From: Candidatus Methylomirabilis sp.
GTDB lineage: Bacteria; Muiribacteriota; Ozemobacteria; Ozemobacterales; Ozemobacteraceae
Direction of reading: 5' to 3'
NCBI GenBank assembly: GCA_020722725.1
Contig: DYKG01000022.1
Location: 1 to 56,161 of the forward strand
DNA: 56,161 nt
In this document: positions 35,053 to 44,100 of the stretch, piece after piece
Position numbering within the stretch: position 1 is the stretch's first letter
Layout: every line of letters begins with the position of its first letter
Program-made: the position numbers and the translations under genes
The notes under the pieces: generated by a model
Seen by the model: only the letters and a program-made list of their open reading frames with translations
Databases searched by the model: none
What the model was told of the DNA's origin: nothing

Positions 35053-37577
35053 TGCTCTCTTTCATACTTCCAGTCGAATTTTCCGACACCACCGGTAACG
35101 ATTTTGGCGACATACTGCTGATCCATGAGGCTGGGCATTATGTTTCGCCAAATTCCATTCAGCGCATTATACACTATAATATTCTCGCCAGGACACCTGA
35201 AATGATCAGCCAGATTCAGGAAAGGAGTTACCACACTGCCTTTTATGGTTACAGGCTTGTCACCCACAACTTGCAGTGGCTCTGATACGGATATAAGATT
35301 GGCTTCGACATAACAGCGGCCACTCTGGGCATGTGAAGTTTCAATGACGATCTGTGGCGCAACGATGGTCAGCATATCATTGCCAACCGAAGAATTGAAC
35401 GAGCCATCTATCGGCGTTTCAGCACCAACCAGATCGCCGGCAATAACAACTTTTCCGCCGCCCATCATCGGGCTTGAATAAATTATACCGTGCCCCTTGA
35501 ATCTGAGGTTCTTTAATCCCAGCGGCTCAGAATCGTTCAACGCCAGAATCCCGTTTAGTTCGAGAGTCTGGTTCACCACGCCAGTTCGATAAGCCTGAAC
35601 GTTATTAATGTATTTGAATTCAAAGCGATCGTAGGATTCGCCGCCGATAGCAACGGTCGTTCGACCCCGGAAGAAGTCTTCTGTGCTTCGAGGAATAAAA
35701 TAGAAGTCGAGCAGGTAAGAACTATAGGCATCTGGAAGAGCGAACCATAAAGGTCCTTCATAGAACTCAAGCATCGGACTGCCGCGCACGATGCTGTCGA
35801 AACCAGAGGGAAGCGCGCCATAGGGATAAGGATAATTTTCAAGGAAACCGCCGATATGGTCTTTCAAGGGCCCTTCATACTCGGCCTGGCGTTTCTGTAG
35901 ACGCTGCAGAAAGTTAGCCAGACCGCGATTATAAAGTTCGACACCTGAATCGCTCATGAAATTGCCGTAATTGTTCAGCTCTTTCATTTCATCAGGCAAA
36001 AGGTCCCAGTTTCGGTAAATTTTTTCGCAGAATTCTTTGGTAACCCCGGCCAATTCAAATAGATCGCGAGCCTGGGTAGCGGTTAACTTTGAATTAGGTT
36101 TAACATCTGGCATCATGGAAATAACCGGGCCGTTGGTAGCGATAAATGGCATTTCAAAAGGCTCGCCGCCCTCAGGATGAATCTGAACACCTCTGAAATA
36201 CTGTCTGAGGGCCGGACCATACACCAGAGTCGGGGAAAGTCTTGAGAAATCTGCGCCGCCGAGAGGCGCTAATGGTGGAGTCGGAGGAGCCATACCAAAA
36301 ACATCGAGGCCGCTGCGGTTAACTTCCGGCATCATGCGATACTGCATTTCGCCCTCACTTGAAGCACGACCACCAGGAGCCTGGTTAATCAGCTGACCAG
36401 TGTGGACTGAGTAGCTTTGAAAACAGTTAATAAAAGAAGGCGGGCCACTGGTTGTAGGCTCGGTAAGCTCATCTCCGGCACCGAGGTTGAAAAGTCTAAG
36501 CTTAACATTATTGTTCCATTTGCTGCCGGTTAAAAAAGCCCAGACTTTGCCTTTGTCGGTTTTTTTCTGGCCCTGCAGCTCCATGTAATTGTTAACGTAA
36601 TCCTTCAAACCCATCCATGGCACATCGAAACGCAGAAAGAAGTTTTCCTGGGCGTTCATCTGTGAAAACAGCTGGGTGTTAGAGTCGAGGTTGTTGCCAA
36701 ATAAGAGTTTTGCACCATTTGTCGGTCTTACCAGAACTTTGGGGCCAAAGCGCATGAATGTGTCAAGATCCTGACCAAGATATACGCGGCCGGGAGGAGT
36801 CAGGGCATTGTTACCCAGCTGTGCCAGATCTTTTTCCCAGTCGTTGAAACCCAGCGTCGGGTTGAAATCCTTTTTAATCGCATTCCATCCATGATCGAGA
36901 ACCAGGGTATTCTTCTGCACCACTGAAGAATCAAACGTATTGAAATGCGAACCGCCAAAAACACTGGCATCTTTAACAAAGAGTGTAAAGTAGTTAAAAG
37001 GGGGCACAAAGGTTTTTACAACGCGAATGAGAAACTTAAGAGAAACCCTGGCAGTATGTCCACGGTAATTGACCTTAGCCAAGACTTCGAGCTCGCCCTG
37101 TTTCTCCTTCATATCCTTCTTGATTTTGTACAAAACCTGTTCACCGTTTTTGGCTTCAACTGCATTTATATGATCCAGTTTGATTTTTGCTTCAACGATA
37201 AAGTCGTTGGATTCAACCATGCCACGCCCAAACTGAATGCCGTAAATCTGCCTGGCTGTTTCTCTGGTATAGGCAGTTAAACGGGCCACCTGCTCTGCCT
37301 GAAGCGGAATTTCCCTGGTTATATCAGTGTTGTGTGCCCGCAAAACCTTGTAAAGCTGGTTATTAGAATCGTCATAATTCAATGAATTTTTCAGGCGGGC
37401 AACAAACTCTTCAATTGCCGATTCGGCAAGATTGAAGGCGACTTCAGATTCATAAGACATGGCCGAAGAGTAGTCTTCTGATCCGGTAAAAAACGTAATT
37501 GAGAAGCCAAGAATGAAAATAACCGTCATTGCGGTCAAAGCCAACAGGAATATAGAACCATGGCGATTATTCTGCAA
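35049..37577 (-). CDS. Large PilX/GspK-like protein (842 aa)
   Basis: The frame is open to 37688, but the TTG at 37577 is preferred. It follows AAGGGGG by about 8 nt, overlaps the upstream gene's stop by 11 nt, and gives MQNNRHGSIFLLALTAMTVIFILGF, a short basic leader and one membrane helix like PilX/PulK N-termini, without a classical cleavage Glu. The next motif SYESEVAFNLAESAIEEFVARL matches PilX_N. The remaining 750 residues look extracellular, with beta-rich segments, far longer than PilX (about 200) or GspK (about 320). Candidate tip or adhesin-like subunit of a pseudopilus. Confidence 0.7.
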   Translation of the reverse strand: MQNNRHGSIFLLALTAMTVIFILGFSITFFTGSEDYSSAMSYESEVAFNLAESAIEEFVARLKNSLNYDDSNNQLYKVLRAHNTDITREIPLQAEQVARLTAYTRETARQIYGIQFGRGMVESNDFIVEAKIKLDHINAVEAKNGEQVLYKIKKDMKEKQGELEVLAKVNYRGHTARVSLKFLIRVVKTFVPPFNYFTLFVKDASVFGGSHFNTFDSSVVQKNTLVLDHGWNAIKKDFNPTLGFNDWEKDLAQLGNNALTPPGRVYLGQDLDTFMRFGPKVLVRPTNGAKLLFGNNLDSNTQLFSQMNAQENFFLRFDVPWMGLKDYVNNYMELQGQKKTDKGKVWAFLTGSKWNNNVKLRLFNLGAGDELTEPTTSGPPSFINCFQSYSVHTGQLINQAPGGRASSEGEMQYRMMPEVNRSGLDVFGMAPPTPPLAPLGGADFSRLSPTLVYGPALRQYFRGVQIHPEGGEPFEMPFIATNGPVISMMPDVKPNSKLTATQARDLFELAGVTKEFCEKIYRNWDLLPDEMKELNNYGNFMSDSGVELYNRGLANFLQRLQKRQAEYEGPLKDHIGGFLENYPYPYGALPSGFDSIVRGSPMLEFYEGPLWFALPDAYSSYLLDFYFIPRSTEDFFRGRTTVAIGGESYDRFEFKYINNVQAYRTGVVNQTLELNGILALNDSEPLGLKNLRFKGHGIIYSSPMMGGGKVVIAGDLVGAETPIDGSFNSSVGNDMLTIVAPQIVIETSHAQSGRCYVEANLISVSEPLQVVGDKPVTIKGSVVTPFLNLADHFRCPGENIIVYNALNGIWRNIMPSLMDQQYVAKIVTGGVGKFDWKYEREQ

Positions 37578-38139
37578 ACTTGTCGCCCCCTTTACTGATA
37601 GACATCTTAACAACATCCTGAGCCATCTTGCCATCTTCGCAGGCAGCCTTAAATCTCGGGTCTTTCTGCAGGATCTCCATGGTTTCAAGCATTTTTCTCA
37701 TCGATCTTTTTCGGCGGCTCGGCTTGCCCTGTTTATGATAAGCCATAGCAGAAAGGTACCAGGTCTGCATTTCAAGATACGGGTCATCGCGAAGATCAAG
37801 CTGAAGACGCTCTAGCTCACGCAAAGAACCTTCAACATTAGAATCGACCAGCATTTGATGAGCATATTCAAGCCGTCGATACTGCTCGGTTTTTCGTCGG
37901 CGCTCTTCATTCAACCTGGGGTCAGAGGTATTAAGCTCATCATACTGCCTGATATTAGGCTGCCTTGACTCACACAATGTCTGATCAATCTTGTTTTTCG
38001 TAACGGGCTCACGAATCGATGGCTGCAAACCGTGCTTTCTATTGCTTACTCTCGTACAGCATCCGCCTGCCAGGCCAGTTAAAAGCACGGCAAGCAGCCA
38101 AAGCACAATTCTGGTCGATCCTGAGGGTGTAATTTGCAT
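37567..38139 (-). CDS. Lipoprotein (190 aa) heading a pseudopilin operon
   Basis: The signal peptide ends in LAGGC (residues about 23-27), a lipobox followed by a second Cys. The mature protein is highly charged and helical (LNEERRRKTEQYRRLEYAHQ, QGKPSRRKRSMRKMLETME), possibly TPR-like. There is no Shine-Dalgarno before ATG 38139. A sigma-70-like promoter lies at 38173-38201. It is followed by the 842-residue pilin-like gene with an overlap, so it may be the outer-membrane or pilotin-type component of that system. Confidence 0.65.
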   Translation of the reverse strand: MQITPSGSTRIVLWLLAVLLTGLAGGCCTRVSNRKHGLQPSIREPVTKNKIDQTLCESRQPNIRQYDELNTSDPRLNEERRRKTEQYRRLEYAHQMLVDSNVEGSLRELERLQLDLRDDPYLEMQTWYLSAMAYHKQGKPSRRKRSMRKMLETMEILQKDPRFKAACEDGKMAQDVVKMSISKGGDKFAE

Positions 38140-38172
38140 TAATCGACAGCTAAATGAAAAGACTTACTTCAT

Positions 38173-38201
38173 ATGGTAATTAAAATAGCTATTAAAGTCA
38201 A
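38173..38201 (-). promoter_or_regulatory. Sigma-70-like promoter for the 38139 operon
   Basis: TTGACT (38201-38196), 17 nt, TACCAT (38178-38173) on the minus strand. It is back-to-back with the plus-strand promoter at 38213. Confidence 0.55.
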
Positions 38202-38212
38202 TTAGATGCGCC

Positions 38213-38241
38213 TTGACAAGGTTTTCTGTTCAGGCTAATAT
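38213..38241 (+). promoter_or_regulatory. Consensus sigma-70 promoter giving a leaderless cupin mRNA
   Basis: TTGACA (38213-38218), exactly 17 nt, TAATAT (38236-38241). Only 7 nt separate the -10 box from the ATG at 38249, so transcription should start at or next to the A of the start codon, leaving no room for a Shine-Dalgarno. Confidence 0.75.
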
Positions 38242-38248
38242 TTTGTTT

Positions 38249-38923
38249 ATGAAAAAATCAATCAGCGCAAACAAATTGTTTCTATCAACCATACTCGCTC
38301 TGGCACTAGCTCATGGCCCAGCTTTTTCCGCAAAAAAAGAAAACCCGGACCAGGTACAGTCGCACAGGTTTTTCGCCTTTGAAGATGCCGAATATCACAC
38401 CTCTCCCGATAAAAGAATCGGTGCAAAAATTCTGGTAGACCCCGCCAAAGTCGGCCCGTCTATTTCTTCGATGGTCCATCTAACCTATCTCCCCGGAGCC
38501 CATATCAAGAGCCGTCGTCACGTCTATGTAACCGAAATTGTACACGTGATCGAAGGCAATCTTACTTTGCGAATCGGCGATGAAATAAAGGTAATGGGGC
38601 CAAACAGCACCGCCTGGATTCCTCCAAAAGCTTTTCATGAATACCTTAACGACTCTACCGATGTGGTGAAATTTATTCAGTATTTTGCTCCGTCAGGCCC
38701 GGAGGAAGAATACCGCAATTGGACAAAACCTTCTGCAGAAACGCTCTCAGCCAATTCCCCGACCGCCGTAAATGCTTCTCCGACTAACATAGTCAGCCCT
38801 CCGCTTCCTCCAATTCCTGGAAGCCCCAAACCGAAACTTGGCTCGGTTGTTGAAAAGCCTGCCGATTCAGCAGCCAAAGAGGTTCCTGACTTGAAATTCA
38901 AGGCTGAGCCAAGCTCCAAATGA
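38249..38923 (+). CDS. Exported cupin-domain protein (224 aa)
   Basis: The start is taken at ATG 38249 rather than TTG 38213, because the upstream bases form a promoter. A signal peptide runs to about residue 25 (ALAHGPAFSA). A cupin fold follows (YLPGAHIKSRRHVYVTEIVHVIEGNLTLRIG, then PPKAFHEYLN), with HVYVTE, HVIEG and a late His that could be metal ligands. The C-terminal 65 residues are Pro/Ser-rich and probably disordered. Enzyme, sensor or binding protein cannot be decided. It overlaps the following TPR gene by 4 nt (ATGA). Confidence 0.8.
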   Translation: MKKSISANKLFLSTILALALAHGPAFSAKKENPDQVQSHRFFAFEDAEYHTSPDKRIGAKILVDPAKVGPSISSMVHLTYLPGAHIKSRRHVYVTEIVHVIEGNLTLRIGDEIKVMGPNSTAWIPPKAFHEYLNDSTDVVKFIQYFAPSGPEEEYRNWTKPSAETLSANSPTAVNASPTNIVSPPLPPIPGSPKPKLGSVVEKPADSAAKEVPDLKFKAEPSSK

Positions 38924-39678
38924 CAGAACTATCAACGCCGGGCAAATCATACTACAGCAAAGGCCTGCTCGATGAATTCATCAGCGAAACCTCGAAAAAG
39001 CTTGAACTTGAGCCGGCGAACCATTATCTGCGCTGTAGTCTTGCCAATGCACTTGCAAAAAACGGCATGCTTGAGCAGGCAATCGAACACTACAAGGAAT
39101 GCATTGCCCAGAGTTCTTCGCCGGAGTATCTGAACAATCTCGGCAAGGCTCTTCTCAACGCTGGGCGATACGAAGAAGCCATCTCTTCATTTGCCAGGGT
39201 CACTGGTCTTTGCAAATGGCCAGATGCATTTTTTAACCTGGCTCAGGCATACCGAAGCCTGGGCGACCTGGGAAAAGCGGTATCAATGCTCGAGAAAGCT
39301 CTCGAGCACAATCCCAAATATCGTGAAGCTCTCAATGAAAGGGCTCACATTCTCGAAGCCCTCGGCCAGAAAGACGAGGCGATGAAAGATTATAAAAAAG
39401 TAATCGCGCTGTTTTTCGCTGAATATCAGGCTCATGACGCTGAGTTTTACAATTATGAGACGTCAGTTCTGCTCGATAACCCTGAGTTGGTTGAAGAGCT
39501 TATCAGACAGTTGCGCAAATACATCCAGAAGTTTCCTGGATTTGCCGACGGATACTACAAGCTGGGGCAGGCTCTTGAAGCAAAAGGCCTTAAAACTGAA
39601 GCCATGCTGATGTTTCGCAAAGCCCTCGAAATTAATCCAAGCTACGAAACAGCACGCAAGTGCTTCTGGAAACGCTGA
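38920..39678 (+). CDS. TPR protein (252 aa)
   Basis: Tandem tetratricopeptide repeats (LRCSLANALAKNGMLEQAIEHYKEC, LNNLGKALLNAGRYEEAISSF, FFNLAQAYRSLGDLGKAVSM, and more), with no signal peptide, so cytoplasmic. It couples to the cupin gene by ATGA and lies just upstream of gspE, its stop 14 nt before the gspE ATG. TPR proteins of this kind often act as assembly factors for pilus or secretion machines. No catalytic motif is seen. Confidence 0.85.
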   Translation: MTELSTPGKSYYSKGLLDEFISETSKKLELEPANHYLRCSLANALAKNGMLEQAIEHYKECIAQSSSPEYLNNLGKALLNAGRYEEAISSFARVTGLCKWPDAFFNLAQAYRSLGDLGKAVSMLEKALEHNPKYREALNERAHILEALGQKDEAMKDYKKVIALFFAEYQAHDAEFYNYETSVLLDNPELVEELIRQLRKYIQKFPGFADGYYKLGQALEAKGLKTEAMLMFRKALEINPSYETARKCFWKR

Positions 39679-39692
39679 AGACAGGACAAAAC

Positions 39693-41450
39693 ATGTCAGC
39701 AAAAAATGGCTCGCAACAGAGAAAACGTCTCGGCGACATTCTGGTCGATGCCGGCCTGATAACCGCAGATCAGCTTCAAGAAGCTCTTTCTAAGCAGAAA
39801 ATGATGGGCAAGCGCCTCGGGAAGGTTCTTGTTGAAACCGGCATGGCAACCGAGGACAGTATTGCCAACACCCTGGCAAGGCAGATGAATATTCCATTTC
39901 TAAACCTGAATGAAATGACTCTGCCTCCTGAAGTGCTAACAACAATTCCCGAGGGAATTGTCAGAAGCCATAACCTGCTGCCGGTAAAACTTGAAGGAAA
40001 CAGTCTGCAAATAAGTATGGCAGATCCGCTCGATGTTTTCATCATCGATGAAATCAACTATCAGACCGGCTATGAAGTTAAGGTGGCGATCAGCCCGGAA
40101 TCTCAGGTTGAAGCAGCAATCAGGCATTATTATGGCACCAGCGACAGTCTTCAGGCTGCTGTTGACACCATAACCGCCGAAAGAAAAGCCGAAGTTACCC
40201 TTGATGAAAGCTTTTTCACGACCTTCGACATTGGCGATGGCGACCAGAGCGTTCCAATAATCAATCTGGTCAACACCGTTATTCAACAGGCAATCAATGA
40301 CCGGGCCAGCGACATTCACATCGAACCAGACGAAGAAATTATCAGGGTTCGCTACAGAATCGACGGGATTCTCAATGAACTGATGAAAGCTCCCAAAAGC
40401 ATTCAAAGTGAACTTCTGTCACGCTTAAAAATCATGGCCCAGATGGATATCTCGGAAAAGCGCCTGCCGCAAGACGGACGCATCAAGGTTAAAGTAAAAA
40501 ACCAGAGCATAGATTTGCGCGTTTCATCTCTGCCCACCGTTTTTGGCGAAAAAATCGTTATAAGAATTCTCGACAAGAGCAGAATGCAGCTTACTCTCGA
40601 TCAGGTCGGCTTTGATGATAATCTGCTCAAACTTTTCAAAACGCTATCAATGGCACCCAACGGCATCATTTTGATGACCGGCCCGACCGGTTCAGGCAAA
40701 ACCTCTACGCTATACGCCGCCATAAACTTTATCAGAAATGGTCAGATAAATATTACAACCGTCGAAGACCCGGTCGAATACCTGATACCCAATATCAATC
40801 AAGTTCAGGTTCGCCCCGAAATAGGCCTGACTTTTGCCCGCACTCTGCGTTCTATTCTGCGCCAGGATCCCAATGTCATTCTAATTGGCGAAATCCGCGA
40901 TTTCGAAACTGCTCAGATTGCGATTGAATCAGCCCTTACCGGGCATCTGGTGTTTTCAACGCTGCATACCAATGATGCCGCTTCTGCAATTACCCGACTG
41001 ATTGAAATGGGTGTTGAACCTTACCTGGTAGCCTCGGCAGTTATCGGGGTCGGCGGACAACGACTGGTCAGAAAAATCTGCCCTTCGTGCCGAACTGCTT
41101 ATAAAGCCGGCGATGACGTATTAGAACTGCTCGTTGAAAATGGCTTTGACCAGAAAGAACTGTTTTTCGGAAAAGGCTGCCTTACCTGCAGAAAAAGCGG
41201 CTATTCAAGCCGTACCGCCATTCATGAAATAATGACGATCAATGAAGAAATTCACAGTCTAATTCTGCAGTCGGCCTCGGCAAGAACGATTAGACAGGCC
41301 GCGATCCATGCCGGTATGCGCACGATGCGCCTCGACGGAATAAATAAAGCGGTCAAGGGTGTCACCACCATAGAAGAAGTTCTGCGCTTAACCAGAAGCG
41401 AGGAAATCAGGCAAATCAACCTCGATCGACCAACTGAGCCGGATGAATAA
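39693..41450 (+). CDS. gspE: GspE/PilB-type assembly ATPase
   Basis: Hexameric motor of type II secretion or type IV pili. The 585-residue protein has the N-terminal MshEN/GspE-N domain (LGDILVDAGLITADQLQEALSKQ), the Walker A GPTGSGKT near residue 330, Asp box, Walker B (GEIRD), His box, and the zinc tetracysteine motif CPSC...CLTC near residues 467-500. ATG 39693 (AGGA 6-7 nt upstream) is chosen over an upstream GTG at 39660. It overlaps gspF by 8 nt. Confidence 0.95.
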   Translation: MSAKNGSQQRKRLGDILVDAGLITADQLQEALSKQKMMGKRLGKVLVETGMATEDSIANTLARQMNIPFLNLNEMTLPPEVLTTIPEGIVRSHNLLPVKLEGNSLQISMADPLDVFIIDEINYQTGYEVKVAISPESQVEAAIRHYYGTSDSLQAAVDTITAERKAEVTLDESFFTTFDIGDGDQSVPIINLVNTVIQQAINDRASDIHIEPDEEIIRVRYRIDGILNELMKAPKSIQSELLSRLKIMAQMDISEKRLPQDGRIKVKVKNQSIDLRVSSLPTVFGEKIVIRILDKSRMQLTLDQVGFDDNLLKLFKTLSMAPNGIILMTGPTGSGKTSTLYAAINFIRNGQINITTVEDPVEYLIPNINQVQVRPEIGLTFARTLRSILRQDPNVILIGEIRDFETAQIAIESALTGHLVFSTLHTNDAASAITRLIEMGVEPYLVASAVIGVGGQRLVRKICPSCRTAYKAGDDVLELLVENGFDQKELFFGKGCLTCRKSGYSSRTAIHEIMTINEEIHSLILQSASARTIRQAAIHAGMRTMRLDGINKAVKGVTTIEEVLRLTRSEEIRQINLDRPTEPDE

Positions 41451-42657
41451 ACGATTTGCCTATAAAGCCATCGATTCACGGGGCAAATCGATGGAAGGCT
41501 TCATGGAAGCCGCCTCAGCCGAAGAAGTCGGAACCTGGCTGGCCGACCGAAATTACTTCGTTCTTGAAATTGCCAATGCGCCGTTTCAGACTCTTGTGGC
41601 CGCCCATTCCAGCGACATTAAGATAAATGCCAAGGCAATGAATTTTTTCCTGCTGCAACTATCGAGCCTTACCAATGCAGGTTGTCCACTGATAATGAGT
41701 CTTCATGCCCTTTATCGTCAGCTGCCGGCCTGCCCGCTGAAAAATCTGCTTAAAGATCTCAGAGAAAAAATCGAGTCGGGCAAATCATTTTCTGAGGCCC
41801 TGAAAGGCCATCGCGGGGTTTTTTCCAATCTTTTCATCACAATGGTCGAGGTAGGTGAAGTCGGTGGCATTCTCGGTGAAGTTCTTGAGCGCTATGCCAA
41901 CATTCACGACGCAATGTACAGAATTAAAGCCAAGATCATCAAGTCGATGATTTACCCCGCCATTCTTCTGATCAATACAATAGTCGTTGCCTGGGCACTT
42001 CTGGTTTATGTTTTTCCAGTTTTCATCGAAAAGATCCAGTCGCACGGGCAAGCTCTTCCTTTGCCCACCGAGCTGGTTCTCGGCGCATCAAATTTTCTCA
42101 CTTCTCATTCAATAGCCATAATTGTTTCCATTGTTTCCATGATCATAGCTTATATGGCTGCAAAGCGAACAAACGAGGGCAGCCGCCTGATTTCAAAAAT
42201 GATTATTAATTCCCCGCTGATCGGCCCATTACTGCAGCAAATGGAGCTTTCTCTTTTTGCACGAATTCTGGGAACCCTTCTTAAATGCGGGGTTCCGATT
42301 CTTACCTCACTTCAGGCCGTTGAAAAAGCCCTGAGCAATCACACCTATAAAGCGGCTCTGAATGCAATCAGGGAAGGAGTCAGCCGTGGCGAATCGCTAT
42401 CTCAATCTCTGAGCCACTATCGCCATCTTTTTCCTGAGAGCATCATTCTGATGACCGATGTTGGCGAGCGCGGCGGCAATACCGGCGAAATGCTGGAAAA
42501 AGCCGGAATTATTTATGAACGCGATCTTGAGACCACACTTGAAACCGTTGTTTCACTGATACAACCCTTTCTGGTTATCTTTCTGGCCGTTTTTGTCGTA
42601 ACTCTGGCACTTGCCATGTACATGCCTTTGTTTGACATAATCAAAACAGTGAAGTAA
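41443..42657 (+). CDS. gspF: GspF/PilC-type inner-membrane platform protein
   Basis: Polytopic platform protein that the ATPase acts on. The 404-residue protein has two T2SSF domains (each with GxSFSEAL-like and VxVGExGGxLG-like segments: KSFSEALKGHRGVFSN, VGEVGGILGEVLE; ESLSQSLSHYRHLFPE, VGERGGNTGEMLE) and three membrane helices. Length is typical. It follows gspE with an 8-nt overlap. Confidence 0.95.
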   Translation: MNKRFAYKAIDSRGKSMEGFMEAASAEEVGTWLADRNYFVLEIANAPFQTLVAAHSSDIKINAKAMNFFLLQLSSLTNAGCPLIMSLHALYRQLPACPLKNLLKDLREKIESGKSFSEALKGHRGVFSNLFITMVEVGEVGGILGEVLERYANIHDAMYRIKAKIIKSMIYPAILLINTIVVAWALLVYVFPVFIEKIQSHGQALPLPTELVLGASNFLTSHSIAIIVSIVSMIIAYMAAKRTNEGSRLISKMIINSPLIGPLLQQMELSLFARILGTLLKCGVPILTSLQAVEKALSNHTYKAALNAIREGVSRGESLSQSLSHYRHLFPESIILMTDVGERGGNTGEMLEKAGIIYERDLETTLETVVSLIQPFLVIFLAVFVVTLALAMYMPLFDIIKTVK

Positions 42658-42706
42658 ATTAACACTGATTAATTTGTTTATGTCGCAAAAACTTTGTGGA
42701 GGCTCT

Positions 42707-43222
42707 ATGCAAAAAAAAGGTTTTTCTCTCGTTGAATTGTTGATAGTGGTGCTGGTAATCGGCATCCTGGTGGCAATCGCCATTCCCCGATACCAGAGTA
42801 TCGCCTCCATCGCCCGGGCAAAATCATGCCTGTCGAACCAGAAAGGCATCGAAAGTCTGATATCTCTCTGGGAAGCCAAAAATTTCGAACTTGATGGCGG
42901 AAAAAACCGATGGTCATGGGTTGATCGCCAGGGTAACGTGCGCTGGAAATATTCAAATGCACTTTTGCAGCTTAATGACATTGCCAAAGACACCAAGCTA
43001 TTCATCTGCCCAGAAGCGGCAAACCGCTGGGGCTACACCTGGGACGGCTCAAGCTACCGTTTTTACAACACCGACAATACCGGTCTGTGGATCATCGGAT
43101 CAAATGGCAAAATGGGTGGCCGCGGCGTAGTCTGCGCACTCAGGATCGGGCCCCGCTGGATCGGCATGAATGGTCAAATGGGTCCTGATGGTTCAAAAGA
43201 CAGCGCTCATCATTACTGGTAA
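42707..43222 (+). CDS. gspG: Major pseudopilin, GspG-like (171 aa)
   Basis: ATG 42707 follows GTGGAGG by about 5 nt and gives MQKKGFSLVELLIVVLVIGILVAIAIPRYQ, a textbook prepilin leader with Gly-Phe cleavage and Glu5. The C-terminal domain is Trp- and Gly-rich (NRWSWVDRQGNVRWKYS, NRWGYTWDGSSYRFYNT) and ends HHYW. It is longer than GspG (about 140), and the calcium-loop motif is not evident, so it could be a type IV pilin-like subunit. As first pseudopilin after gspF it is the likely main fibre subunit. Confidence 0.85.
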   Translation: MQKKGFSLVELLIVVLVIGILVAIAIPRYQSIASIARAKSCLSNQKGIESLISLWEAKNFELDGGKNRWSWVDRQGNVRWKYSNALLQLNDIAKDTKLFICPEAANRWGYTWDGSSYRFYNTDNTGLWIIGSNGKMGGRGVVCALRIGPRWIGMNGQMGPDGSKDSAHHYW

Positions 43223-43225
43223 TTG

Positions 43226-43720
43226 ATGAGCCCTGATCAGGTTGTCCAGTCACCGACAACTGAAGCGGCTGTTTTTTTTCGCCTCCACTCTAGCGACATA
43301 AATTGCAGGCAAAAAGCCGATTCAGCTGGTTTTACCCTGATTGAAACCCTGATCGTGGTTCTGGTTATCGGGATTCTTTGCGCCACCGGCGTATCAATGT
43401 ATGCCGGTGCGACCTCTGACTCTCAGCTCAGGTCGCTTCAGGATGAAATGAACGGTTTTTTTACTGCCTGCCGGCATCGGGTAATTATGCGAAAAACCCC
43501 GGTCAGGGTTTTGTATCAGAATCGCAGTCTTGGTATCGAGCAATCTTCGACGCTGAAATTGCGAATTCCAGAACTGTCACAGGAATCCGGCAACTATCTG
43601 AATGGTCTGGTTATCGAGGAAAAGGGCATGACACTGGCTAACGGCAGAAAAGTTTCAAAAATAGACTTGAATCTTTACCTGCCAGGAAAACGTCTCGCAA
43701 CAATGACTCTGGAGCTCTGA
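43226..43720 (+). CDS. Pseudopilin, GspH-like, with a long leader
   Basis: Pilin motif AGFTLIETLIVVLVIGILCATGVSMYAG with Gly-Phe cleavage and Glu5. The leader is about 35 residues, far longer than the usual 5-10, because no closer start codon lies in frame. The body (EMNGFFTACRHRVIMRKTPVRVLYQ) is typical of GspH/FimT. The upstream intergenic gap is only 3 nt, consistent with coupled translation. Confidence 0.8.
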   Translation: MSPDQVVQSPTTEAAVFFRLHSSDINCRQKADSAGFTLIETLIVVLVIGILCATGVSMYAGATSDSQLRSLQDEMNGFFTACRHRVIMRKTPVRVLYQNRSLGIEQSSTLKLRIPELSQESGNYLNGLVIEEKGMTLANGRKVSKIDLNLYLPGKRLATMTLEL

Positions 43721-43722
43721 AA

Positions 43723-44100
43723 ATGATGTGCAATCGTGGCTTTTCCCTGATTGAAATCCTGATTTCGCTTCTGGTTTTATCTGGAGCGATTGCCACCATG
43801 TTCTCCGGGTTTGATACCTCTTCACAACTTAACCTCCATTCAGCTTTTGAATCAGAGGCCGCTTTTATTGCTGAGCGCGAGATCGAACTTCTTAAGGCCG
43901 ATCTGCTCAGTATGCAGCGCAAACCCGGGCCTGCAGCGGCACCTTCCCGCTTCCGCAATCGACCAGGGGTTAAGGTGAACACAGCCTGGACCAGCCGCGA
44001 CCCAGAAGGAACGGTAAGAATGGTCTGCACTGTTTCTCAGTCCGACCGGGTATTCAAAATCGAGTCTTTTTTGTACCTGCCACAGGAGCCTGGTTCATGA
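43723..44100 (+). CDS. Pseudopilin, GspI-like (125 aa)
   Basis: Prepilin motif CNRGFSLIEILISLLVLSGAIATMFSG, with Gly-Phe cleavage and Glu5. Length and the short globular domain fit GspI/PilV-type minor pseudopilins. A GGAG lies about 8 nt upstream of ATG 43723. It overlaps the next gene by ATGA. Confidence 0.8.
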   Translation: MMCNRGFSLIEILISLLVLSGAIATMFSGFDTSSQLNLHSAFESEAAFIAEREIELLKADLLSMQRKPGPAAAPSRFRNRPGVKVNTAWTSRDPEGTVRMVCTVSQSDRVFKIESFLYLPQEPGS

